Shown here one piece after another: positions 37,119 to 45,857 of a stretch of DNA of 64,000 nt. The notes under the pieces are model-generated. The model made no database searches. It worked only from the letters and a program-made list of their open reading frames with translations, and was not told the origin of the DNA. The stretch is from Caryophanales bacterium. GTDB lineage: Bacteria > Bacillota > Bacilli > Bacillales > Bacillaceae_J. A program made the position numbers and the translations under genes. The stretch covers positions 1-64,000 of the forward strand of contig DULJ01000046.1 of the NCBI GenBank assembly GCA_012840465.1, in the 5' to 3' direction. The stretch's first letter is position 1, and the number at the start of each line of letters is the position of its first letter.

Positions 37119-37367
37119 CTATGCTACCTTTTCTATTTCCTCTCTGGATAATCCAGAGGTACGCATAATAATCTGAATATCCACACCTTCTTTTAATAAA
37201 TTACGCACCATTTCAATCTTTCCTTCTTCAATTCCATCGCCACGAATGGACACGATATCCTTTAATGCCTTCTCACGTGCTTCGTATTGCATTCTTGTTT
37301 CTGGATCTAAGCTTGCTGCTTTCAAAATATCCACCGCCTTTTTTAGGATGGGTTCTTGTGCCGCCAT
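37119..37367 (-). pseudogene. C-terminal remnant of an Rpn-family nuclease/putative transposase
   Basis: 82 residues corresponding to the tail of Rpn-type PD-(D/E)XK proteins: KKAVDILKAASLDPETRMQY, EAREKALKDIVS, EEGKIEMVRNLLKEGVDI, and a final helix-turn-helix-like RTSGLSREEIEKVA. The nuclease domain (usually ~200 residues) is absent and mmdA begins just upstream, so it is a truncated relic. It could still be translated, since AGGTAGGAAGAA precedes the ATG. Confidence 0.75.
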
Positions 37368-37398
37368 TTCTTCCTACCTCGTGTCATCTTCATTTGTT

Positions 37399-37450
37399 AA
37401 AAAAGGCCATCCAATAGCCGTATATCAGCTTATTGGATGCCCTCTTTTTA
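37399..37450 (-). terminator. Terminator after mmdA
   Basis: GGGCATCCAATAAGC ... GGCTATTGGATGGCC stem followed by TTTTTT on the minus strand. Confidence 0.85.
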
Positions 37451-37459
37451 ATATTATTT

Positions 37460-39007
37460 TTACAACGGAATATTTCCATGTTTTTTCTTAGGTCTTGTAT
37501 CCTTTTTATTACGAAGCATTTCAAGCGCTTGGATCAGTTTAATCCTTGTTTCACGCGGATCGATTACATCGTCAACCATCCCGCGGGATGCTGCTACGTA
37601 TGGATTTGCGAATTTATCACGGTATTCATCAATTTTTTCTTGGCGTTTTGCTTCTGGATCTTCACTTTCATTAATTTCCCGGGCAAAGATAATGTTCGCT
37701 GCCCCTTGAGGTCCCATAACGGCGATTTCAGCATTCGGCCAGGCTAATACGATATCAGCACCTATGGATTTACTGTTCAATGCCACATAGGCTCCACCAT
37801 AGGCTTTACGTGTAATAACAGTAAGCTTTGGCACTGTTGCTTCGGAGTATGCATAAAGTATTTTTGCTCCATGACGGATGATACCACCATGCTCCTGCTT
37901 AATACCAGGGAAGAAGCCTGTTACATCCTCGAACGTAATAATCGGGATATTATAACAATCACAGAAGCGGATAAAACGTGCTGCTTTATCAGAAGAATTG
38001 ATATCCAACCCACCGGCCATGACCTTTGGCTGGTTACATACTAAGCCGACAACCTCACCTTTTATCCGTGCTAAACCGATCACAACGTTCTTTGCGAAAT
38101 CTTTTTGGATTTCCATAAAGGAATCTTTGTCAACAACTTGGTCAATGACAACACGAACATCATACGGACGAACAGCATCAAATGGAATCGCTTCTGTCAA
38201 ATCCGGGCGATAATCATCTTCCCCATTGTACTCTACCATTGGTGGTTTTTCCTCGTTGTTTTGTGGTAAATAGCTTAAAAGGCGACGAACATCTTGTAAA
38301 ACCTGCTCTTCACTTGGGGCATGGAAATGAGCATTACCGCTTATCGTATTATGTACCTTTGCTCCACCAAGATCTTCTGCAGAAATTTTCTCACCAGTAA
38401 CGGTTTCAATCACTTTAGGACCAGTGATAAACATTTGGCTTGTTTTATTCACCATGAATACAAAGTCGGTAATCGCCGGAGAATAGACAGCACCACCTGC
38501 ACATGGACCCATAATAACAGAAATTTGTGGAACAACCCCTGAGTATATAGAGTTTCTATAGAAGATGTGTCCATATCCATCTAAAGATAAAACACCTTCT
38601 TGAATTCTTGCACCACCTGAATCATTTAAACCAATAATTGGCGCTCCATTTTGCACGGCAAGATCCATAATTTTGGAGATTTTCCTTGCATGCATTTCAC
38701 CCAAAGCTCCACCAAATACAGTGAAATCTTGTGAAAATACGAATACTATTTTTCCATTTACTTTTCCGTAGCCAGTTACTACACCTTCACCTGGTCCCTT
38801 TTGATCGGCCATCCCGAAGTCTACACAACGATGGTCAATGAAAGGATCGGTTTCAACAAAGGTTCCTTTATCCAATAAAAGGTCAATCCGCTCTCTGGCC
38901 GTTAATTTCCCTTTCTCATGCTGCTTCTCGATGCGATCATCACCGCCGCCCCATTCTACCTCACGACGGCGATCGTATAGTTCATTAACTTTTTCATAAA
39001 TATCCAC
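37460..39007 (-). CDS. mmdA: Acyl-CoA carboxyltransferase subunit (propionyl-CoA carboxylase beta / methylmalonyl-CoA decarboxylase alpha)
   Basis: 515-residue biotin-dependent carboxyltransferase (YqjD in B. subtilis). Two crotonase-like halves: GKLTARERIDLLLD, FSQDFTVFGGALGEMHARKI, GLNDSGGARIQEGV, GPCAGGAVYSP (first oxyanion hole) and FEDVTGFFPGIKQEHGG, KAYGGAYVA (second). It moves CO2 between biotin and propionyl-CoA. No biotin carboxylase or biotin carrier gene is adjacent, so partners must be elsewhere. It directly follows the epimerase gene. Confidence 0.9.
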   Translation of the reverse strand: MDIYEKVNELYDRRREVEWGGGDDRIEKQHEKGKLTARERIDLLLDKGTFVETDPFIDHRCVDFGMADQKGPGEGVVTGYGKVNGKIVFVFSQDFTVFGGALGEMHARKISKIMDLAVQNGAPIIGLNDSGGARIQEGVLSLDGYGHIFYRNSIYSGVVPQISVIMGPCAGGAVYSPAITDFVFMVNKTSQMFITGPKVIETVTGEKISAEDLGGAKVHNTISGNAHFHAPSEEQVLQDVRRLLSYLPQNNEEKPPMVEYNGEDDYRPDLTEAIPFDAVRPYDVRVVIDQVVDKDSFMEIQKDFAKNVVIGLARIKGEVVGLVCNQPKVMAGGLDINSSDKAARFIRFCDCYNIPIITFEDVTGFFPGIKQEHGGIIRHGAKILYAYSEATVPKLTVITRKAYGGAYVALNSKSIGADIVLAWPNAEIAVMGPQGAANIIFAREINESEDPEAKRQEKIDEYRDKFANPYVAASRGMVDDVIDPRETRIKLIQALEMLRNKKDTRPKKKHGNIPL

Positions 39008-39009
39008 GT

Positions 39010-39426
39010 TTATTGTTCCTCCTTCTCGTGCTTCTCACATAATTCATATAATACCCCACCTGTAGACTTTGGATGCATAAAAGCAATTTGTGCACCACCA
39101 GCTCCTGTTTTGGGTTCATCGTTGATCATACGTAAGCCTTTTTCTTTAATTTCTTTAACTCTATTCTTTATATCATCTACCCCTAATGCGATATGATGAA
39201 TACCTTCTCCCTTTTTCTCAATAAACTTTGCAATTGGGCTCTCACTATTTAAAGGCTCTAAAAGTTCTATTTTTGATTCCCCGACCTTTAAAAATGCAAC
39301 TTTTACACCTTCAGATTCAACCTCTTCAATACCTAATAGTTTTAGTTTCAGATTTTCTGTGTAAAGTGGTAAAGATGCTTCCAATGATTTAACTGCAATC
39401 CCTATATGGTCTATTTTTTTAGCCAC
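39010..39426 (-). CDS. mce: Methylmalonyl-CoA epimerase
   Basis: 138-residue glyoxalase/VOC-fold protein (YqjC) that interconverts (2R)- and (2S)-methylmalonyl-CoA. Conserved IDHIGIAVKSLE with metal His, IELLEPL with metal Glu, EGIHHIALGVDDI and HPKSTGGVLYELCE. It starts the mce-mmdA pair and links carboxylation to the mutase encoded at 45.9-50.2 kb. Confidence 0.93.
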   Translation of the reverse strand: MAKKIDHIGIAVKSLEASLPLYTENLKLKLLGIEEVESEGVKVAFLKVGESKIELLEPLNSESPIAKFIEKKGEGIHHIALGVDDIKNRVKEIKEKGLRMINDEPKTGAGGAQIAFMHPKSTGGVLYELCEKHEKEEQ

Positions 39427-39624
39427 TTCTTATTCTCCTCCTTATTTTTTTACGGCCATTGTCGCACCATAATAATTTCGAGTTTCACCCTCTTAATTCC
39501 TGCTAAAAAATTAAGAATTTACAATTTTTTATCTAATTCGACAACAGATTCCCCCTTGTCCCAAACTATAGATAAAGGGTACAATAAATTTATGATTGTT
39601 TAGACGGATATAGGAGGCTTTTAA

Positions 39625-39717
39625 ATGAATCGTAAAATGATGAAGATAATGGTCTATTTAATGATTTCTACAATGCTATTAACAACTCTATTAGCAGGGA
39701 TTAGTTTTTTATTCTAA
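39625..39717 (+). CDS. prli42: Prli42-like stressosome-associated micropeptide
   Basis: A 30-residue frame starting MNRKMMKIMVYLMISTMLL: short basic N-terminus followed by a single transmembrane helix ending GISFLF. AGGAGG lies 8 nt before the ATG. Prli42 micropeptides (about 31 residues) anchor the stressosome protein RsbR to the membrane in Listeria and are conserved in Bacillales. Size, make-up and the position beside yqjB/yqjC agree. A terminator follows at 39724. Confidence 0.8.
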   Translation: MNRKMMKIMVYLMISTMLLTTLLAGISFLF

Positions 39718-39723
39718 TAACGA

Positions 39724-39756
39724 AAAGGGCTGTCACTAAAATGGTGGCAGCCCTTT
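39724..39756. terminator. Bidirectional terminator between prli42 and yqjB
   Basis: AAAGGGCTGTCACT/GGTGGCAGCCCTTT stem with flanking A and T. Confidence 0.88.
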
Positions 39757-39760
39757 ATAG

Positions 39761-40303
39761 TTATTGTAGAAAATATTTTAAGCTATTAGGAAGATCCTGA
39801 GGAATGGCCCCGTACGCCTGCCCAAGTTTTTTAAACGATAAATCTGATGATACAATTGCAATTTGGGTTCCAATCGGGACATGAGCGTATAGCTCCTCCA
39901 CCTCTTCATTGTACATTCGAACACAGCCTTGCGTAATATAGCGACCAATCGAATCGACATTATTATTACCGTGAACCCCATATGTTCGTCCGTCCGTATT
40001 CTCCGCATCAAAACCAATCCATCTTGTCCCAAGCGGATTTTCTTTTGAGCCACCAGGAATATTTTTCTTTCGATAATATGGATTCACAGCTTTAACTGTT
40101 ATCGTAAATTTTCCTACTGGTGTAAGATCATCTTCTTTCCCGGTCGCTATTTTATAAATCTTTTGTATTTGTCCTTCATTAATATAGGCTAATTCATTTG
40201 TCTTTTTATTAACAATTAAGAAAGGATCGCCTACAATCGGATTTTCACCCAATGGCCATAATGGAGATATTAAAAAAATAAAAACAATCAAATTTGAAAG
40301 CAT
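39761..40303 (-). CDS. yqjB: L,D-transpeptidase (YkuD domain), YqjB-like
   Basis: Peptidoglycan cross-linking or remodelling enzyme. 180 residues. A hydrophobic N-terminus (NLIVFIFLISPLWPL) acts as signal or anchor, then the YkuD fold with GTRWIGFDA, the catalytic His in YGVHGNNNVDSIG and the nucleophilic Cys in YITQGCVRMYNEEVEELY. It has no LysM domain, unlike YkuD itself. Convergent with prli42, adjacent to yqjA, as in the B. subtilis yqjA-yqjB order. Confidence 0.88.
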   Translation of the reverse strand: MLSNLIVFIFLISPLWPLGENPIVGDPFLIVNKKTNELAYINEGQIQKIYKIATGKEDDLTPVGKFTITVKAVNPYYRKKNIPGGSKENPLGTRWIGFDAENTDGRTYGVHGNNNVDSIGRYITQGCVRMYNEEVEELYAHVPIGTQIAIVSSDLSFKKLGQAYGAIPQDLPNSLKYFLQ

Positions 40304-40356
40304 AGGTTTCCACCCTCAAACTGTTTTTGAGATTAGTTTTTACTTAAAACCGCTTT

Positions 40357-41310
40357 TCATACATCGCTGTCCCGATAATATCTTTTGATATTCAAATATT
40401 TCTCAAGCTCCCACAAAAAGTTTAATAGTGAAGCACGAATTTCAAATTCCTCACGTGTTTTTGGCAACTCCATTTCTTTAAACGTTCTTTGCAGGTCCTC
40501 TAATTTCGCTAAAAAAACAATCGCAGTATTGTAAGAAGATACAGCATCCGCTATTTCGTCGATTAAATCAGCTATCATTTTCGAATGAACCATCGATATT
40601 TTTAAGGAAGTGACGAGCGGCAGCATTCTTTCAATTACCTCAAATTGCTTTTCTCTCATTATAAAATAATTAAAATAGGCATCATCGCATCCAAGGAAGC
40701 GGTTCTCAATATGCAAGACTGCATAATCTTTAGCCTCTTTTATTATTTGATAGGAATCCGTAATTTCTTTCCCATCCCAAAGGTGATCCCCTTCCTTTAA
40801 ATAAATCGATATTTCTTTAAGGATTTTCTTATATTTCTCTTCCAACTTTTTTTGAAGATGAAAGAGTTTACCTTCATTACTAGGCATATAAAGGTTCATT
40901 ATTAACGCTATGCCGATACCAATAATGATAGTTAGAATACCGTTCGCAACCGCTGCCCAAGTCATTCCTTTAAGCATATAAAATTGAAGAATAATAACAG
41001 AACTTGTTATAATACCTTCTTTCACATGTAAACGGACTGTAGTTGGGATAAAGAGCAGTAATAATAGCCCAATGACAATCGGGTAATAGCCGATCCCTTC
41101 GAAAAACACAAAGGAAAATACGATCCCCATCAGAGCCGCAATAAATCTTGCCCAGGCAGTTTTAACCGACCTTTTTCTCGTTGTTTGAATACATAGCATC
41201 GTTAATATTCCAGCTGATGCATAGTTAGGTAATCCTAAAAATTCAGCAATTGAAATCGTCATGGCGACACCAACTGCTGTTTTTAATGTTCTCGAACCAA
41301 TTCTAAACAT
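40357..41310 (-). CDS. yqjA: Aromatic acid exporter family membrane protein YqjA
   Basis: 317 residues. The N-terminal half has four to six membrane helices (YASAGILTMLCIQTT, IGYYPIVIGLLLLLFI, GILTIIIGIGIALIMNLY), and the C-terminal ~170 residues are a charged helical cytosolic domain (DUF939 type). FUSC/AaeB relatives export aromatic acids. B. subtilis YqjA itself has no proven substrate. Confidence 0.8.
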   Translation of the reverse strand: MFRIGSRTLKTAVGVAMTISIAEFLGLPNYASAGILTMLCIQTTRKRSVKTAWARFIAALMGIVFSFVFFEGIGYYPIVIGLLLLLFIPTTVRLHVKEGIITSSVIILQFYMLKGMTWAAVANGILTIIIGIGIALIMNLYMPSNEGKLFHLQKKLEEKYKKILKEISIYLKEGDHLWDGKEITDSYQIIKEAKDYAVLHIENRFLGCDDAYFNYFIMREKQFEVIERMLPLVTSLKISMVHSKMIADLIDEIADAVSSYNTAIVFLAKLEDLQRTFKEMELPKTREEFEIRASLLNFLWELEKYLNIKRYYRDSDV

Positions 41311-41352
41311 ACAAGGTTCTCCTTTGGATGTAAGTTAAACTTATTTTAAATG

Positions 41353-41382
41353 AAAAAGAGATGAAAAAATCACCTCTTTTAG
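41353..41382 (-). terminator. Terminator after artR
   Basis: AAAAGAGGTGA/TCATCTCTTTTT stem with an A/T loop, 15 bp past the stop. Confidence 0.75.
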
Positions 41383-41396
41383 AAAAGCTAATCAAA

Positions 41397-42119
41397 TTAT
41401 AAGATTTTATCTAAAAATGTTTTTGCACGCTCTGATTTTGAATTGAAGAAAAACTCTTGTGGTGGTGCATCCTCAACAAGAACACCATCATCTAAAAACA
41501 GGATGCGGTCAGCAACTTCTTTTGCAAATCCCATTTCATGGGTAACGATCACCATTGTCATCCCGGTATGGGCCAAAGATTTCATAACATCCAAGACCTC
41601 TTTTACCATCTCAGGGTCAAGCGCTGATGTCGGCTCATCAAAAAGCATCGCCTCCGGCTCCATCGCTAACGCTCTGGCAATCGCAACACGCTGCTTCTGG
41701 CCGCCTGACAAGCGGTTTGGGTATTCGTTGGCCTTCACTAATAGCCCTACTTTATCGAGTAATTTTTTTGCTTTCTTCTCCGCTTCTTCCTTTGATAAAC
41801 CTTTTACCCTCATTGGAGAATACGTTAAATTTTCCAGCACAGTCATATGTGGAAATAGATGAAAGTGTTGAAAAACCATTCCAATTTTTTGTCTGACTTT
41901 CATAATATTCGTTTTTGGATCTGTTATTTCATCATTGCCAAACCAAATCTTCCCTTCAGTCGGGTCTTCCAATTTATTTAAGCATCTTAAAAAAGTCGAT
42001 TTGCCCGAGCCTGATGGTCCAATAATAGCGACAACTGCGCCATCATCAATGATAGTAGAAATCCCTTTTAATACATTTAATTTACCGAATGTTTTGTGTA
42101 AATTTTCAACTTTAATCAC
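41397..42119 (-). CDS. artR: Arginine ABC transporter ATP-binding protein
   Basis: 240-residue polar amino acid importer ATPase (YqiZ/ArtR, GlnQ-like): Walker [11 protein letters not shown]-loop [13 protein letters not shown], signature [20 protein letters not shown], Walker [14 protein letters not shown] and H-loop VTHEMGFA. The start overlaps the artQ stop by 8 bp. Arginine specificity rests on synteny with B. subtilis artPQR. Confidence 0.92.
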   Translation of the reverse strand: MIKVENLHKTFGKLNVLKGISTIIDDGAVVAIIGPSGSGKSTFLRCLNKLEDPTEGKIWFGNDEITDPKTNIMKVRQKIGMVFQHFHLFPHMTVLENLTYSPMRVKGLSKEEAEKKAKKLLDKVGLLVKANEYPNRLSGGQKQRVAIARALAMEPEAMLFDEPTSALDPEMVKEVLDVMKSLAHTGMTMVIVTHEMGFAKEVADRILFLDDGVLVEDAPPQEFFFNSKSERAKTFLDKIL

Positions 42120-42765
42120 TGCGCTTCATTCTCCTCTCCAACTTTTTACCAAGAAGAGTTAATCCCATTACCATCACATAATAAATGAATCCTGCTATAA
42201 GCATTGGCGGTAAAAACGAGTAGTGATCTCCACCAACAATGTAAGAGCGGCGCATAATATCTGTTACTCCAATAACGGAGACAAGAGCAGACTCTTTTGT
42301 TAAGGTGATAAATTCATTCATCAACGCCGGGAGTATATTTTTCATTGCTTGCGGTAAAATGATATCTTTCATCATTTGGCCATATGGAACACCCAGCGCC
42401 ATTGCTGCTTCACGTTGTCCTTTATCTATCGCTTCAATTCCAGCACGAATAATTTCCGAAACATAGGCGCCCGAATTTAACCCAAACGCTAAAACTGCTG
42501 CTAAAAAAGAAGAAATTTGATAGTCGATTAATTGTGGTAAACCATAATAAATGATAAATAGCTGCAAAATTAGCGGTGTGCCTCTAAATATAGATGTATA
42601 GGCATCTCCCAACCATTGGAGGATACCAATTCTTGATATTTTAAATAGACTTAATATAATTCCTAGAACAAATCCCAATGCGATCGAAACAGCGACAATT
42701 TGTATAGTAACCCCTATCCCTTTAACTATATAAGGGATAGAAGGAATAATCGGTCCAAAATCCAA
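42112..42765 (-). CDS. artQ: Arginine ABC transporter permease
   Basis: 217 residues, about five membrane helices, HisM/GlnP-type permease with the EAA loop ([21 protein letters not shown]) and [20 protein letters not shown]. Co-transcribed with artR (overlap) and artP. Confidence 0.92.
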   Translation of the reverse strand: MDFGPIIPSIPYIVKGIGVTIQIVAVSIALGFVLGIILSLFKISRIGILQWLGDAYTSIFRGTPLILQLFIIYYGLPQLIDYQISSFLAAVLAFGLNSGAYVSEIIRAGIEAIDKGQREAAMALGVPYGQMMKDIILPQAMKNILPALMNEFITLTKESALVSVIGVTDIMRRSYIVGGDHYSFLPPMLIAGFIYYVMVMGLTLLGKKLERRMKRSD

Positions 42766-42802
42766 ACTAATGACACCTCTTTTCGAATTCTATTTCATAA
42801 GG

Positions 42803-42833
42803 AAAAGCGGCAAACCCACTGATTAGCCGCTTT
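42803..42833 (-). terminator. Intra-operon hairpin between artP and artQ
   Basis: GAAAGCGGCTAA ... GCCGCTTTTCC on the minus strand, a modest stem with a short T-run. Such hairpins often lower expression of the permease and ATPase relative to the binding protein, or stabilise the artP mRNA 3' end. Confidence 0.6.
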
Positions 42834-42861
42834 CATTTATTTTTTCTATTATTTACTGAAA

Positions 42862-43671
42862 TTATTGTTCTCCCCCGAACCATTTAATAGCCAATTGTTC
42901 GAGCTCTCCATTTTCTTTCATTTCAGCAATTACTTTATTAAATTCAGCTACAAGCTCGTCCTGACCTTTTGGAAATGCGATTGCAAATCCATTTTCTTCG
43001 TCACCTTCAAGTGTAAATCCTGCCAAGTCTTTATTCTTTTCTAAGTATCCTTTAGCAATAGCATCTTCAAGGATGATTGCATCAAATCGACCTGCTTTTA
43101 ATTCTTGGACAATCTCAGGAACCCTGTTTCTGCTTTCAATTTTAATATCAGTCGTTTCTTTAATTTCTTTTGCTTTATCTTCTTGAATTGAGGCTGTTTG
43201 AACGCCAACTGTTTTACCTGCTAATTCCTCAACAGATTCAAATGGTGCTTCATTTTGAAATACGATCATTTGGTCAGCTTTATAATAAATATCAGAAAAA
43301 TCAACGCTCTCTCTACGTTTATCCGTTGCAGACATTCCTGATAATACAATATCAACTCGGTTAGATTTAAGCGCCTCAATTAATCCAGCAAAATCCATAT
43401 CTTGAATTTCAATTTTGTATCCAAGTTTTTCAGTAATGGCATTGGCTAAGTCGATATCAAAACCGATAATATCCTCGCCTTTAGCTGTATCTACAAATTC
43501 AAATGGTGGAAAATCTGCTGATGTTCCCAATTTAATTACTTTCTTTTCTGTTGCATCACTACCAGTGTTATTCGCTGTTTGTTCAGTATCTTTACTACCA
43601 CCTTGTCCACAAGCAGCCAACAGTCCAATTAATAAAAATGACATTAAAGCATAACTAAATAATTTTTTCAA
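42862..43671 (-). CDS. artP: Arginine-binding lipoprotein of the ABC transporter
   Basis: 269 residues. Signal MKKLFSYALMSFLLIGLLAAC with lipobox LLAAC, then a type II substrate-binding fold (IKLGTSADFPPFEFVD, IIGFDIDLANAITEKLGY, SGMSATDKRRESVDFSDIYY) typical of the polar amino acid family. It leads the artPQR operon, consistent with high binding-protein expression. A CGQGGSKD linker follows the lipid Cys. Confidence 0.93.
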   Translation of the reverse strand: MKKLFSYALMSFLLIGLLAACGQGGSKDTEQTANNTGSDATEKKVIKLGTSADFPPFEFVDTAKGEDIIGFDIDLANAITEKLGYKIEIQDMDFAGLIEALKSNRVDIVLSGMSATDKRRESVDFSDIYYKADQMIVFQNEAPFESVEELAGKTVGVQTASIQEDKAKEIKETTDIKIESRNRVPEIVQELKAGRFDAIILEDAIAKGYLEKNKDLAGFTLEGDEENGFAIAFPKGQDELVAEFNKVIAEMKENGELEQLAIKWFGGEQ

Positions 43672-43880
43672 AATAACTTCCTCCTTTTAATTTATTATGT
43701 ATTCTCATTGTTTAAAGGTTTAATAAATATAGATTTTGATTCATATTTATACGTTAAGTTGAATTTTATCATGTTTCCTGTGGGAATCAATAGGTTTTTA
43801 AATAATTTCAAAATAGAAATATTTCGGAACAATCAACAAAAGGAAGACCAGCATCGGTCCTCCTACATTGATTTATCAAT

Positions 43881-44318
43881 CTAAATTTCTTCACAATGCT
43901 TTTCAAAAATTCCTTGGAGTTTTTGAATAACTTCTACCGGCTCTGAGCCCTCGATTTCATGGCGTTCTACCATTGCAACACATTTCCCATCCTTCATTAA
44001 CGCAAATGAAGGTGAAGATGGTGGATACCCTTCAAAATACTCACGAGCTTTTGCAGTTGCTTCTTTGTCTTGTCCTGCAAATACAGTAACCATATGATTT
44101 GGTACTTTATCATAATGGATCGCATGTGCTGCAGCTGGACGTGCTAAACCACCTGCACAACCACATACTGAATTAACTAATACCAACGTTGTACCAGATT
44201 GTTTGAATGCTTCTTCTACTTCCACAGGCGTCTTTGCTTCCGTGAAGCCGGCAGCAACTGCTTCCTTTCTAGCATTGTTTACAATGTCATTCATGAACAT
44301 ATCATAACTCATATTCAT
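43881..44318 (-). CDS. brxB: Bacilliredoxin BrxB (YqiW)
   Basis: 145-residue thioredoxin-fold protein of the DUF1094 family with the CGC active site in [15 protein letters not shown]. Bacilliredoxins remove bacillithiol from mixed disulfides on proteins. Length and sequence match YqiW. The start is likely the first or second ATG (MNMSYDMFM). A weak hairpin at 43841-43864 may be its terminator. Confidence 0.93.
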   Translation of the reverse strand: MNMSYDMFMNDIVNNARKEAVAAGFTEAKTPVEVEEAFKQSGTTLVLVNSVCGCAGGLARPAAAHAIHYDKVPNHMVTVFAGQDKEATAKAREYFEGYPPSSPSFALMKDGKCVAMVERHEIEGSEPVEVIQKLQGIFEKHCEEI

Positions 44319-44574
44319 CTATTTCACTCCTACCTTTTTTTACTATCAGAATTATATTCTGATTTGTAGATAGTATAAGAAAGGACATCGAGGGCCTTCA
44401 GGTCATACCTTTAGGTACTTCCGCCACTATTGGCGGTAAGTCGTGTCTTTCAATATATAAAATAATAGTAGCAATTTAGAGGGTTAGAAGCAACTTTAAT
44501 ACACTTTATACAGTACAACCTTTTAAAATAAACAATCACTTTTTTCAATGTTTATTTCGTAATTGTCTGGGTAC
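44319..44574. other. Intergenic region upstream of brxB with small hairpins
   Basis: Contains a TCAGAATTATATTCTGA palindrome (44346-44362) near the brxB start and, further up, ACCTTTAGGT and CCGCCACTATTGGCGG inverted repeats at about 44408-44431. No frame with a ribosome site. The right end holds the promoter of the candidate small RNA. Confidence 0.4.
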
Positions 44575-44585
44575 TATAATAATAA

Positions 44586-44656
44586 ATCTAGGCCCCATAC
44601 CCCTAGACTCCCTAGATTGGAAGGTGAGTTCCCCCCATCACTCACCTTCTTTTTTT
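44586..44656 (+). ncRNA. Candidate C-rich small regulatory RNA
   Basis: TATAAT at 44575-44580 (weak -35) would start a ~70-nt transcript. It folds as AATCTAGG (44585-44592)/CCTAGATT (44611-44618) with the loop CCCCATACCCCTAGACTC. It ends in a perfect 10-bp terminator stem, GAAGGTGAGT (44620-44629)/ACTCACCTTC (44640-44649), whose loop TCCCCCCATC is also C-rich, then seven T. There is no open reading frame. C-rich loops are the seed motif of known Gram-positive sRNAs such as RsaE/RoxS and FsrA. It runs convergent with meaB. Confidence 0.5.
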
Positions 44657-44660
44657 GTCT

Positions 44661-44704
44661 AAAAAAGGTGGTAAGATGCTTCGAAAGCATCTCACCACCT
44701 TTTT
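44661..44704 (-). terminator. Terminator of the mutA-mutB-meaB operon
   Basis: AAAAAGGTGGTGAGATGC and its near-complement around TTTCGAA, with T-runs on the minus strand. Confidence 0.88.
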
Positions 44705-44720
44705 ATTTTTTGATTCTAAA

Positions 44721-45854
44721 TTATTGCTCGTATTGATCAAATAAATATTTTACGGCTTGCGTAACAGGTAGTTGGCCGGTGATGACCGCTTGCTCAGTTT
44801 CGGATAACACTTTTTTCACTTCAGGATGATTAAAGAACTTCTGTTCAAGCTGATCTTTGATCATTGCATAGATCCATTCTCTAACTTGTGATTGTCTTCT
44901 TTTTTCTAAAACGCCAGAAGCTTGGATCGTTGTTTGGAAACTTTTCATTTCCTCCCAAATCGTATCGATCCCTCTTCCGTAATATCCTGAACAAGTGAAG
45001 GCTTTTGTTTCCCATCCCTCTGTCGCCGGTCTGAGGTAATGCAAGATTTGATTGTACTCTTTTTGGGCAATGAACGCTTTTTGCTCATTATCACCGTCCG
45101 CTTTATTTACAATGATAATATCAGCAAGTTCCATAACACCTTTTTTCATACCTTGAAGCTCATCACCTGCACCGGTTAATACAATTAAGGCAAACATATC
45201 AACCATTGAACGGACAACAACTTCACTTTGGCCGACACCAATTGTTTCAATTAAAATAACATCATACCCTGCAGCCTCACATAAAAGCATCGTTTCTCTT
45301 GTTTTTCGATTAACACCACCAAGGGTCCCGCCTGATGGGGAAGGGCGAATAAAGGCATTTTTCTCTCGGGATAGCTTTTCCATTCGCGTTTTATCACCAA
45401 GAACGCTACCGCCAGTAATACTGCTTGAGGGATCTACCGCCAAGACAGCAACACGCAATCCAAGATCGCATAGATAGCAACCAAGTGCTTCAATAAATGT
45501 GCTTTTGCCAGCACCTGGAACCCCTGTAATACCTATTCTAAGCGCCTTGCCCGTATATGGGAGTATGCGATTAAGAATTTGTTGCGCCTTTTCGATATGT
45601 TTATAGGCATTGCTTTCCACAAGTGTGATTGCTCGGGCCAGTATTGAACGATCATTATTTAATACACCATTTACAACTTCTTCTAAAGACAGACCCCGTT
45701 TTACTGGTGTCTCCGGCGGAGTTTGTGGTTTTGTAACGCTCGTATTGAAGCCGTCATGGCCACCTTCCACACCCTTCATAACCTTCGTGGTAAAGCCTTT
45801 TGTTGCATTTTCAGGCACCCATTCTGGTCTGTTTTCCCGGACATCCCCCGTCAT
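44721..45854 (-). CDS. meaB: Methylmalonyl-CoA mutase-associated GTPase MeaB
   Basis: P-loop G3E GTPase that protects and repairs methylmalonyl-CoA mutase by gating cobalamin loading. 377 residues: Walker A GITGVPGAGKSTFIEALG, AVDPSSSITGGSVLGDKTRM, ETIGVGQSEVVVRSM and NKADGDN. It has an N-terminal extension of about 50 polar residues before the conserved SLEEVVNGVLNNDRS. A later start is possible, but no better ribosome site was seen. It lies 4 bp after mutB, so it is in the mutase operon. Confidence 0.93.
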   Translation of the reverse strand: MTGDVRENRPEWVPENATKGFTTKVMKGVEGGHDGFNTSVTKPQTPPETPVKRGLSLEEVVNGVLNNDRSILARAITLVESNAYKHIEKAQQILNRILPYTGKALRIGITGVPGAGKSTFIEALGCYLCDLGLRVAVLAVDPSSSITGGSVLGDKTRMEKLSREKNAFIRPSPSGGTLGGVNRKTRETMLLCEAAGYDVILIETIGVGQSEVVVRSMVDMFALIVLTGAGDELQGMKKGVMELADIIIVNKADGDNEQKAFIAQKEYNQILHYLRPATEGWETKAFTCSGYYGRGIDTIWEEMKSFQTTIQASGVLEKRRQSQVREWIYAMIKDQLEQKFFNHPEVKKVLSETEQAVITGQLPVTQAVKYLFDQYEQ

Positions 45855-45857
45855 AAA

